NCBI GenBank assembly: GCA_002412965.1
Contig: DHWB01000010.1
Span: 62,001 to 126,000 of the forward strand
Reading direction: 5' to 3'
Source: Desulfomicrobium sp. UBA5193
Lineage (GTDB): Bacteria > Desulfobacterota > Desulfovibrionia > Desulfovibrionales > Desulfomicrobiaceae
DNA: 64,000 nt
This document shows, piece by piece, positions 49,432 through 57,078 of the stretch. The notes beneath the pieces were generated by a model. The model was not told the DNA's origin. It did not search any database and saw only the letters and a list, made by a program, of their open reading frames with translations. The translations under genes were made by a program, and so were the position numbers. Each line of letters opens with the position of its first letter. Within the stretch, counting starts at the first letter, position 1.

Positions 49432-51855
49432 ATGCATATCCCCAAGCCTTCAAAGATCCAGACCAAGTTCATCTCCGGGCTTCTGCTGGCGTCCATGATT
49501 CTGGGCATCGCCTTTTCCACGGGTTTTTATCTGCACATGAGGAGCGTCCTGGAGGAAGAAGTCAGGGACAGGGCCCGGCTCATCTTCATGCACGTCGACT
49601 CCATCCAGCACTATGTGCGCGACGTCCTGCGGCCGGCCATGTACGAACGCCTGCCCTCGGCGTTTGTGATCGAGGCCATGTCGTCATCCTACATCTCCCG
49701 GAAGGTCATGGCGCCGATCAACGATGATGGGGGCGGCACCGTCTACCGCCGCGTGGCCATCGACGCCCGCAACCCGGCCTACGAGGCCAATGCCCTTGAG
49801 CGCGAATTGATCAGTCATTTCAGGGCCAACCCCGCGCAGGAGCTGTGGCAGGGGTACAAGGCCATGGGCGGGGAGAGATATTATCTCAAGGTCCGGGCCG
49901 TGCGTTTCGAGGAAGGATGCATGTACTGCCACGGGGAGCCCGGGGACGCCCCGCCCGAACTGTTGTCCCTGTACGGGGGGCGGGGGTTCGGCAAGGAGCT
50001 GGGCTCCATTGCCGGTGTGGATTTTGTGGGCATCTCCGTTGATCGGAGCGTGGGGCGGGTGCAGCGGACCATCCTGACCTACTACGCGTTCTTCGCCCTC
50101 GGGGCGCTTCTTTTCTTTTCCGCGACCAACGTGCTGTTTCGCGTCCTGGTGGCCAACAACATCAAGCGGCTGACCAGCGTGTTTCGCCGGAATGTGGCCG
50201 ACACCGAAGGCAGCAAGCTCCTGCTCAAACTTGAGCAGGAAGACGAGATCGAGGAGCTGGTCGAAGGCATGGAGCTCATGGGCGACCATCTCTTCGAGGC
50301 CCGCCGCCAATTGCAGGACTATGCCGAGAATTTGCGCAAGATGGTCGACGAGCGCACCGACGCATTGTCCAGGGAGGCCAGCGCCCGGCGCGCCGACGTG
50401 CGTCTTTTTGTCCGCCTGCTGGAGGACATGCGCCAGAGCAGCTCGCGTTCCGAGCTGTGGCGGTTGGCCCTGCCCCAGATTTGCAAGCGTTTCGATGCGC
50501 GTAGCATCGCCTATGTCTGCACCATGTCCTCCCAGAATTTCTTTGTCTGGCCTGAATCGGAGATGCGTCCAGAATTGCCGGAAAATTTTGTGGGCGTGCT
50601 GACGAGCAGCACCTGCGTGCTGTCCGGTTCACGCATCTTCGTGCCTGTCGAATCAAGCACCGGCAACGCCGAGGGCATGCTCTGCCTGTATTGGGACACC
50701 GAGGACGAGGCTGCCCGGCACGATCAGGGAGTGCTGCAGGCGCTCGGCCGCCAGCTCGGCACCGCCGCCGAGAACCTGACGGCCATTGACAGCCTGCTGC
50801 GGCAAATGAGCGTGCTGGAGACCATTGTCGAGGGCATCACCGACCCGCTGGCCCTCATGGATGCAAGCTGTGCCGTGCTGACCGTGAACCAGGCCGCGCG
50901 CCAGCTGACCTCGGAGCTGACGGACGGGGCGCGCACAGATGGAAACATGCTGACCATCTTTTTTGATCCCGAAGCGGGACAGTGCCCCATGCTTGAGGCC
51001 ATCCGCCGTGGTGCGCCGGACCTGCGCGAAGTCGAGCTGCCGGGAGGCCGGTCTTTTTCGCTGTCCATGTATCCGGTGCGAGGCCAGGACGTGCAGACCG
51101 ACCGCGTGGTCGTCTATGTCCGCGAGACGACCATGGAGAAGCGCATGCGCTCCCAGGTCTGGCATTCCGAGAAGATGGCCACCGTGGGCCAGCTCACGGC
51201 CGGATTGGCGCATGAGATCAACAACCCGTTGGGGGTTATCCTTTGCTATGCGGGCTTGCTGCGCCAGACCCTCACGGCCCCGCAGCAGGCTGCCGATCTG
51301 GACATCATCGAACGCCACACCCGTCAGGCGCAAAGGGTTCTGCAGGAACTCCTGAATTTTGCCCGGCCCAAGGCCGCCGGATCCGGGACGGCGGATGCCT
51401 GCAGCGTGGCCGCCTCCGTGACGGAGGTTTTTTCGTTGCAGGCGGCCAAGAAGAGGGCGCGCTTGAACCTGGATTGCCCCGGTGATCCGCTCTTTGTGCG
51501 CATGGGCATCGGGGAACTGGAACAGGTCATCAGCAATCTGGTCATCAACGCCCTGGACGCGGTGGGCGAACAGGACGGGGAGATCGTGGTCCGGGTTGCC
51601 CCCGACGAAGGGCACGTGGCCATTGTCGTGGAGGACAACGGGCCGGGAGTCGCGATGTCGGATGCGCCGCATATTTTTGATCCCTTTTATTCCACGAAGC
51701 CCATCGGCGCAGGCACCGGCCTGGGATTGGCCGTCGTCTACGGAATGGTGCGGGACGTTGGCGGGGAGGTCAGAGTGGAGCATTCGGGGCTGGGTGGTGC
51801 CCGTTTTGTCGTGACCCTGCCTTCGGCGGTGGATGAGTCCGAGCCGCAACCTTGA
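49432..51855 (+). CDS. membrane sensor histidine kinase with DUF3365 c-type heme domain
   Basis: 807 aa from ATG 49432. Two membrane helices (FISGLLLASMILGIAFSTGF, ILTYYAFFALGALLFFSATN) bracket a ~190-residue periplasmic domain carrying a single CMYCH heme-binding motif (Cys163, Cys166, His167), as in DUF3365/Tll0287-like sensors. Then come a HAMP region, a GAF-like segment, a PAS segment and a kinase core with His594 in AGLAHEINNPLGVIL and GTGLGLAVVYG. It probably reads periplasmic redox state or a heme ligand. The coupled regulator follows after 20 bp. Confidence 0.88.
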   Translation: MHIPKPSKIQTKFISGLLLASMILGIAFSTGFYLHMRSVLEEEVRDRARLIFMHVDSIQHYVRDVLRPAMYERLPSAFVIEAMSSSYISRKVMAPINDDGGGTVYRRVAIDARNPAYEANALERELISHFRANPAQELWQGYKAMGGERYYLKVRAVRFEEGCMYCHGEPGDAPPELLSLYGGRGFGKELGSIAGVDFVGISVDRSVGRVQRTILTYYAFFALGALLFFSATNVLFRVLVANNIKRLTSVFRRNVADTEGSKLLLKLEQEDEIEELVEGMELMGDHLFEARRQLQDYAENLRKMVDERTDALSREASARRADVRLFVRLLEDMRQSSSRSELWRLALPQICKRFDARSIAYVCTMSSQNFFVWPESEMRPELPENFVGVLTSSTCVLSGSRIFVPVESSTGNAEGMLCLYWDTEDEAARHDQGVLQALGRQLGTAAENLTAIDSLLRQMSVLETIVEGITDPLALMDASCAVLTVNQAARQLTSELTDGARTDGNMLTIFFDPEAGQCPMLEAIRRGAPDLREVELPGGRSFSLSMYPVRGQDVQTDRVVVYVRETTMEKRMRSQVWHSEKMATVGQLTAGLAHEINNPLGVILCYAGLLRQTLTAPQQAADLDIIERHTRQAQRVLQELLNFARPKAAGSGTADACSVAASVTEVFSLQAAKKRARLNLDCPGDPLFVRMGIGELEQVISNLVINALDAVGEQDGEIVVRVAPDEGHVAIVVEDNGPGVAMSDAPHIFDPFYSTKPIGAGTGLGLAVVYGMVRDVGGEVRVEHSGLGGARFVVTLPSAVDESEPQP

Positions 51856-51875
51856 GTATTGAGGAGCCAATGAGC

Positions 51876-53318
51876 ATGAGCGTCATCAAATCTCCAGGCC
51901 AGACCCTGGGAACCCACGTCGTCATTGTCGATGACGAGCAGGATTTTGCGCGTGGCCTGGCCCGGCTCATAGGCGGCCGTTTTCCGGAGCTGGACGTTGT
52001 CGCCGTGCATAGTGGGGTGGAAGCGGTGCGCGTGCTGACGGAGAAGCCCACGCAGCTTGTGGTTACGGATCTGCGCATGCCCGAAATGACCGGATTGCAG
52101 CTGCTCAATCAGGCGCTGGCGTTGCAGCCCGAGCTGAGCATGGTCGTGCTGACGGCCTACGGAACCATCGAGACCGCGGTCGAAGCCCTGCGGGCCGGCG
52201 CCTATGATTTTCTGACCAAGCCCATTGAACCGGAACAGCTCTTTCGCGTGGTGGAGAAAGGACTGGAGCGCAGCCGCCTGCTCGAAGAAAACAACCGCCT
52301 GCGCCAGATTCTGGCCAGCAAGGAATCAGGCGGGGAGCTGATCGGAGAGGGCGCGGCCATGCGGCAGCTGAAGCGCAGCATCGCCGCCGTGGCTCAGTCC
52401 GACTACACGGTGCTCATCCGGGGCGAGTCGGGCACTGGCAAGGAGTTGGTGGCGCGCCTGATACATCATCTCGGGCCGCGCGCGGAAAAGCCTTTTCTGG
52501 CGGTCAACTGTCCGTCCATCCCCGAAAATCTGCTCGAAAGCGAGCTCTTCGGGCATGTGAAGGGCGCTTTCACCGGGGCCGATCGCGACCACAAAGGCTT
52601 GTTTGCCGCTGCGGACAAGGGAACCATGCATCTTGACGAGATCGGCGACATCACGCCGGCCATTCAGACCAAGCTCTTGCGCATTTTGCAGGAGGGGGAA
52701 GTCCGGCCGGTGGGTTCCAACCGCTCCATGCGGGTGGATGTGCGAGTGGTCGCATCCACCAATCAGGACCTGGAAGCGGGGATCAAGGCCAAGACCTTTC
52801 GCGAAGACCTCTACTACCGTTTGAACGTGCTCTCCATCACCCTGCCGCCCCTGCGCGAGCGGGCCGAGGACATTCCGCTCCTGGCCGCGCATTTTTTTCG
52901 TGTGGCCTGCCGCGAAATGGGGCTGCCCGAGAAGGGCGTGGATGCGGAGGTCATGCACTGGATGGCGGGCAACCCATGGCCTGGCAACGTGCGGGAATTA
53001 CAGAATTTCGTGCGGCGTCTGACGGTTTTCGCGACCACGGAGCGGGTCGACATGAATCTGGTCCGGCTGGTGTGCCAGGGCGGGTCCCTGCCCGCACCGA
53101 GCGCGATGTGCATCCCCGTCCCGCAAGGACCGCTCGGGGAATACAAGGTCGCCAAGGCCGAGGCCGTGACCGGCTTCACTCTGGCCTATGTGCATGAGCT
53201 TCTGGCCCAGACCAGGGGCAATGTTTCCGAGGCCGCGCGGGTTTCGGGCCTGTCCAGGGTCGCCCTGCAGAAGATCCTGTCCCGCATGGGCGAGAGCGCG
53301 GCCCGGTATCGGGATTAG
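51876..53318 (+). CDS. sigma54-dependent response regulator paired with the heme kinase
   Basis: 480 aa from ATG 51876 (GAGGAG nine bases upstream; ATG 51870 and TTG 51852 are alternatives). Receiver (VIVDDEQD, LVVTDLRMPE, TKPIE), AAA+ (GESGTGKE, canonical GAFTGA, LDEIGDI) and a C-terminal Fis-type helix-turn-helix (NVSEAARVSGLSRVALQKIL). It likely activates the sigma54 promoter and palindrome upstream of the YeiH-like gene. The last four bases overlap the convergent 122-aa gene. Confidence 0.92.
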   Translation: MSVIKSPGQTLGTHVVIVDDEQDFARGLARLIGGRFPELDVVAVHSGVEAVRVLTEKPTQLVVTDLRMPEMTGLQLLNQALALQPELSMVVLTAYGTIETAVEALRAGAYDFLTKPIEPEQLFRVVEKGLERSRLLEENNRLRQILASKESGGELIGEGAAMRQLKRSIAAVAQSDYTVLIRGESGTGKELVARLIHHLGPRAEKPFLAVNCPSIPENLLESELFGHVKGAFTGADRDHKGLFAAADKGTMHLDEIGDITPAIQTKLLRILQEGEVRPVGSNRSMRVDVRVVASTNQDLEAGIKAKTFREDLYYRLNVLSITLPPLRERAEDIPLLAAHFFRVACREMGLPEKGVDAEVMHWMAGNPWPGNVRELQNFVRRLTVFATTERVDMNLVRLVCQGGSLPAPSAMCIPVPQGPLGEYKVAKAEAVTGFTLAYVHELLAQTRGNVSEAARVSGLSRVALQKILSRMGESAARYRD

Positions 53319-53683
53319 CCGGAATTTTTCGCGGCGCTGATTGCCTTTTGTCCCGCCTGCACGCAAATTCCGGCCAGCTCCCCAAGGGCCGCGTCCATGC
53401 GCATGGCATCCGGAAAACGATCCAGAATCGCCGTGTGCTGAATATCCCAGCCCTCTTCCAGGCTTCTGCCCAGCAACTCCTCGCAGTACAGTGACGCGCA
53501 GACGAGTCCCTCTTCGGGGATGCTCGTCAGAAAGCCCACGTCCTCGATCATGCCTTCCTCGACCGTGACGAAAATCTCCACGAAACGCATCTGCTCCTCC
53601 CAACGTCCGGCGTGGCTGGGCCTTCCCGGCATGCCTAGCCATGGAGGGTCGAAGGAGCGCAGCTCCAGATCATCCATGCTCAT
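53315..53683 (-). CDS. 122-aa protein with weak NifU/IscU-like pattern
   Basis: Up to 122 aa (ATG 53683 or 53677). The stretch VGFLTSIPEEG...CASLYCEELLGRSLEEGWDI loosely recalls the IscU/NifU N-terminal scaffold (GxxLxxSLE region). The three scaffold cysteines are not convincingly present, so an assembly role cannot be claimed. Translationally coupled to the preceding small membrane gene (ATGA at 53,683-53,680). Confidence 0.5.
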   Translation of the reverse strand: MSMDDLELRSFDPPWLGMPGRPSHAGRWEEQMRFVEIFVTVEEGMIEDVGFLTSIPEEGLVCASLYCEELLGRSLEEGWDIQHTAILDRFPDAMRMDAALGELAGICVQAGQKAISAAKNSG

Positions 53684-53835
53684 CGGTTGTTCTCGAAGCG
53701 TTTGTGATACGTGAAGTCGAAATTGGGTGGCAGCGTGCGGGGAGGCTTGCGCCTTCCGAGCATCACCACCGACAGGGCAAGCCCTGTGCTCCCCGCTAAC
53801 AGCAGGAAGATGCCGATCTGTTCCATGATGTCCAT
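53680..53835 (-). CDS. 51-aa single-pass membrane protein
   Basis: From ATG 53835: one membrane helix (IGIFLLLAGSTGLALSVVML), then a basic tail RRKPPRTLPPNFDFTYHKRF. Longer starts reach 53,934 and overlap the fic gene end. No family known. It is coupled to the 122-aa gene. Confidence 0.5.
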   Translation of the reverse strand: MDIMEQIGIFLLLAGSTGLALSVVMLGRRKPPRTLPPNFDFTYHKRFENNR

Positions 53836-53905
53836 CCTGTTTGCGGGCAGGATAGCTTCTGGTGAGGCGGGCGCAACCTTGTCGGATTCGTCCGACAGAG
53901 GCCGG

Positions 53906-55300
53906 TCAGTCCCAGCTTTTTTTCCACCGTTCATATTCGGAAGGGCGCAGACGGTGGCGGGCGATGTTGCCCTCGGTCAGGCTCATGAGCTGGGTCTCGA
54001 CCACCTCGACGAAGCGGCCCTGGTCCTGCTTGGGAACCAGTGTTTCGGACTGGAGCTGAATGAAGGCGATGGCCTGGGTTTTGGTCATGGGGGCGCGCAC
54101 CACGGACGCCACGACCTCGGTGATGACGGTCCGGTAGCGCAGGCGGAACGGGTCCGGTTCGCCCAGCGACTGGCGCACGGGGGAATATCTGGCGCAGGAG
54201 CGCTTGTAGGCCCAGACGAAGACATCGCGCAGCAGCTCAATGCGGCCGAGTTCATAGACTGCGATCATGGCGCCGAGGTAGGTTTGCTTGGGCACGTCCA
54301 CAAAGGATAGGGGGCACAGGTTGCTTCTGATGAGCGGGATGTTGGCCGCCAGCCGCGAGACGCGCTTGTTCACGTCCTCGAAGGGCTGGAGGTAGGGCAG
54401 ATGGACCATGGCGAAGAAGGCCTGCTCAAAGGGGTCGGTGATGGCGGACGCGATTTCGAGCACGCGGTCGAAGCATTCTTCGATGAGCAGCGGGTTTTCC
54501 AGCGGGTGAAAGACCGAATGCCCGATGCCGACGGCGATGGAGCGCAGCCGCCCGGAGGCCGTGGGGTCGGGGAGCAGGTTGTCCGAGAGCAGGGCGTGCA
54601 GGTTGAGGATGGTGTAGCGGTTGAATCCGATCTCCGAGGCCGATGCGATCAGAAATTCAATGGCCTCCTTGTGGTTCAGGATCATCTGCGCGTCAAAAGC
54701 CTCCTTGCCGTCGGCCATTTCGCCGCCCGAGAGCAGCCGCTCGGTTTCGAGCAGCGAGTAGGTGTTTCCTTCCAATCGGCTGGAGTTCCAGGACAGGTCG
54801 ATGAGCAGGCGGCTTGCGACGATTCGGGCATGGGTGCCGGCCGGGGCCTCGACACTGACCGCCTGTCCGCTGGCCATAAGCTCGGCGCGAAGTTGCTCGG
54901 AGAGGTACAAGGTCGTGTTGGGGCGGTAGCGATCCAGAAACGTGCGGTCATAGCCTACGGGAGTGCGGCTTTGCAGCGGCGCGCGGACCTGCGCCTCAAG
55001 AGCCAGCCCTTCGCCTGAGAGGGTCAGGAGCGGCTTTTCCGCAGCGTATTCGGCTATTGGCGAAAACGCCGCGTTGGCCGGTGCCACGACGGTCCTTGCG
55101 CGGTAACGGGTGGCCCGGCCCTGGCCCGTCTTGAGCAGCACGCCCTGGCTGACCAGCTCCGCCAGCCTGCGTTGCAGGGTCCGGTGCGCGAGCGGTGCAG
55201 ACAGCGCCCTTGCGATCTGTTCGATGCTTGCGCCGTCCGGAGGCGTGGCCGCTGCCCGCACGATATTTTCCAGGGTCTGGTGTGGTGTTTTTTGTATCAT
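53906..55300 (-). CDS. Fic family protein with variant active-site motif and N-terminal winged helix
   Basis: 464 aa. The N-terminal ~70 residues form a winged helix (IEQIARALSAPLAHRTLQRR LAEL-type). The Fic part carries an inhibitory-helix motif SSRLEGN (S/TxxxEG type) upstream of the core. The catalytic loop reads LQPFEDVNKRVSR instead of HPFxxGNGRxxR, so the catalytic His is Gln and the anion-binding glycines are Val and Lys. Related PFxDxNKR Fic proteins exist; AMP-transfer is doubtful. Six TGGCGCG half sites just upstream suggest that the winged helix represses its own gene. Confidence 0.8.
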   Translation of the reverse strand: MIQKTPHQTLENIVRAAATPPDGASIEQIARALSAPLAHRTLQRRLAELVSQGVLLKTGQGRATRYRARTVVAPANAAFSPIAEYAAEKPLLTLSGEGLALEAQVRAPLQSRTPVGYDRTFLDRYRPNTTLYLSEQLRAELMASGQAVSVEAPAGTHARIVASRLLIDLSWNSSRLEGNTYSLLETERLLSGGEMADGKEAFDAQMILNHKEAIEFLIASASEIGFNRYTILNLHALLSDNLLPDPTASGRLRSIAVGIGHSVFHPLENPLLIEECFDRVLEIASAITDPFEQAFFAMVHLPYLQPFEDVNKRVSRLAANIPLIRSNLCPLSFVDVPKQTYLGAMIAVYELGRIELLRDVFVWAYKRSCARYSPVRQSLGEPDPFRLRYRTVITEVVASVVRAPMTKTQAIAFIQLQSETLVPKQDQGRFVEVVETQLMSLTEGNIARHRLRPSEYERWKKSWD

Positions 55301-55309
55301 GGCGTTTCC

Positions 55310-55397
55310 TGGCGCGAAAACAAATTACGCGCCATTTTGTGGCGCGATTTACGCATATCGCGCCAATATGGTGGCGCGCAAGGAAAAATATGGCGCG
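55310..55397. promoter_or_regulatory. array of six TGGCGCG half sites upstream of the fic gene
   Basis: Half sites at 55310-55316, 55328-55334 (inverted), 55340-55346, 55359-55365 (inverted), 55372-55378 and 55391-55397. The middle pair forms a perfect inverted repeat TGGCGCGAT...ATCGCGCCA. It is AT-rich between sites and starts 10 bp before the fic start codon, a typical autoregulatory operator. Confidence 0.75.
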
Positions 55398-55454
55398 AAA
55401 GTATTACAGCCCAGGCCGGATACGGCGCGGAACCGGCACGGAAGCGGGTCCTGC

Positions 55455-57053
55455 CTATTCGATGCGCAGGGGCCGGGTCACGTGCAGGCCGTGGCGCTTG
55501 ATCTTGTTCAGCAGGGCGGTGTGGGACAGGCCCAGGGACAGCGCCGCCTGGCGCACGCTTTTGGAGCGTTTGAGCGTGGATTCGAGGATCTCCTTTTCCA
55601 GCCTGTCCACCTGGCTCTTGAGCGGTTGCCCCGGTTCGGACTTGGGGGAAGGGAGCAGCTGCCCCGGAATGCGGTCGCCGAGTTCATGGGCCAAAATGAT
55701 GAAGCGTTCGTCGATGACGTCTTCGGTGCAGAGGATGGCGGCCCGGTCGACCACGTTCTTGAGCTCGCGTACGTTGCCCGGCCAGTGGTGGGCGCGCAGC
55801 TTGGCCAGGCCCTGGGCCGCGATGGACTTGGCCGGGCGGCCCATGCGCGAGGCCAGCGTAAAGAGGAAATGCTCGGCCAGCAGCGCGATGTCACCCGGCC
55901 GTTCCTGCAAGGGCGGGATATGGATGGGCAGGACATTGATGCGGTAATAGAGATCCTGTCGAAAACCGCCGTCCTCGACCATTTTTTCCAGGTTGCGGTT
56001 GGTGGCGGTGATGATGCGCGCCTGGATGGGAATCTCCCTCGATCCTCCGATGCGCCGTACGCAGTGGTCCTGCATGACCCGCAGGATCTTGGCCTGGGAG
56101 GGCAGCGGCATGTCTCCGATCTCGTCCAGAAAGACCGTGCCTTCCCCCGCGACCTCGAACAGTCCGGGCTTGCCGTCCTTGAGCCCGCCGGTGAAGGCGC
56201 CGCCCACGTAGCCGAAGAGCTCGCTCTCCAGGAGCTGCTCGGGCAGGGCCGCGCAGTTGATGGGCACGAAGGGTCCGGGCCGGCGGCTTGCCGTGTGCAT
56301 GGCCCGCGCGAAGAGCTCCTTGCCCGTGCCCGACGCGCCCCGGATGCAGACGATGGAGTCCGTGGCGGCGATGAGCTGGGCATAGCCGATGAGGTTGTTG
56401 ATGGCCTGGTTCTGCCCGACGATGTCCGAAAAACTGATCTGGGCCGGCTCGGAGATGCTGCGGGCCAGCATCCGGATTTCCTGCATGTCCTTGGCGATCT
56501 CAACGGCCCCGATGATGTGTCCGCCTCCGTCGCGAATGGGCCTGCAGGTGGCGAAATACTGGAAGCGGCCGGAGTTCGTGACCAGGGTCTTCTTCACATC
56601 CGTGCTTATCCGGCCGGAGAGGCTTTCGAGGATGGTCGCGTCGCCCAGGTTCAGGTCGCGCAGGTCGCGGCCCAGGGCTTCGTCGTGGTCGAGCCCGAGG
56701 ATCGTGCACGCCACCTTGTTGATGGTCGTGACCCGGCCGCGTGTGTCCACGGCGATGACCCAGTTGGCGATGTTGTCCAGGACCACGCGCAGCCGCTGGG
56801 CCTGTTCCTCCTGTGGCAGGGTCTCGATGGCGCGGGAGGTCAGGAGGCCGGGGATGTCGGCCAGGGCCAGCGCGAGGTCGGGGGACGCGCCCTCGGCCTG
56901 CCGGTTTTCGGCTTCCACATAAACATGGGCCAGGTCGGCTACGCGGTCCACTTCCATGGCCACGATGTTGAACATGCGGTCGGCGATGCGCCGGGACAGG
57001 TCGGCGACAATGCCGACGCGGTCCTGAAAGACGAGATGGAGCTTGATGGGCAT
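55455..57053 (-). CDS. TyrR-like sigma54-family regulator (ACT-PAS-AAA+-HTH)
   Basis: 532 aa from ATG 57053. An N-terminal ACT domain (KLHLVFQDRVGIVADLSRRI), a PAS domain (VIAVDTRGRVTTINKVACTI LGL region), an AAA+ domain (GASGTGKE, GAFTGG, LDEIGDMP) and a TyrR-type C-terminal helix-turn-helix (KSVRQAALSLGLSHTALLNK). The GAFTGG loop departs from GAFTGA, so it may activate sigma54 weakly or, like TyrR, act with sigma70. The ligand is probably an amino acid. It starts 25 bp after pbpC. Confidence 0.85.
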   Translation of the reverse strand: MPIKLHLVFQDRVGIVADLSRRIADRMFNIVAMEVDRVADLAHVYVEAENRQAEGASPDLALALADIPGLLTSRAIETLPQEEQAQRLRVVLDNIANWVIAVDTRGRVTTINKVACTILGLDHDEALGRDLRDLNLGDATILESLSGRISTDVKKTLVTNSGRFQYFATCRPIRDGGGHIIGAVEIAKDMQEIRMLARSISEPAQISFSDIVGQNQAINNLIGYAQLIAATDSIVCIRGASGTGKELFARAMHTASRRPGPFVPINCAALPEQLLESELFGYVGGAFTGGLKDGKPGLFEVAGEGTVFLDEIGDMPLPSQAKILRVMQDHCVRRIGGSREIPIQARIITATNRNLEKMVEDGGFRQDLYYRINVLPIHIPPLQERPGDIALLAEHFLFTLASRMGRPAKSIAAQGLAKLRAHHWPGNVRELKNVVDRAAILCTEDVIDERFIILAHELGDRIPGQLLPSPKSEPGQPLKSQVDRLEKEILESTLKRSKSVRQAALSLGLSHTALLNKIKRHGLHVTRPLRIE

Positions 57054-57078
57054 GGAGCCTCCGGGTTGCCCCTGCCTA

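Noticed and set aside
53315..53683. 122-aa gene as an IscU/NifU iron-sulfur scaffold
   Set aside because: Only a weak pattern around GRSLEEG; the scaffold cysteines are not in place and no isc/nif genes are nearby.
53680..55300. Fic gene and downstream small genes as a Fic-type toxin-antitoxin module
   Set aside because: The Fic protein carries its own inhibitory motif and lacks the catalytic His; the small membrane and 122-aa proteins do not resemble an antitoxin.
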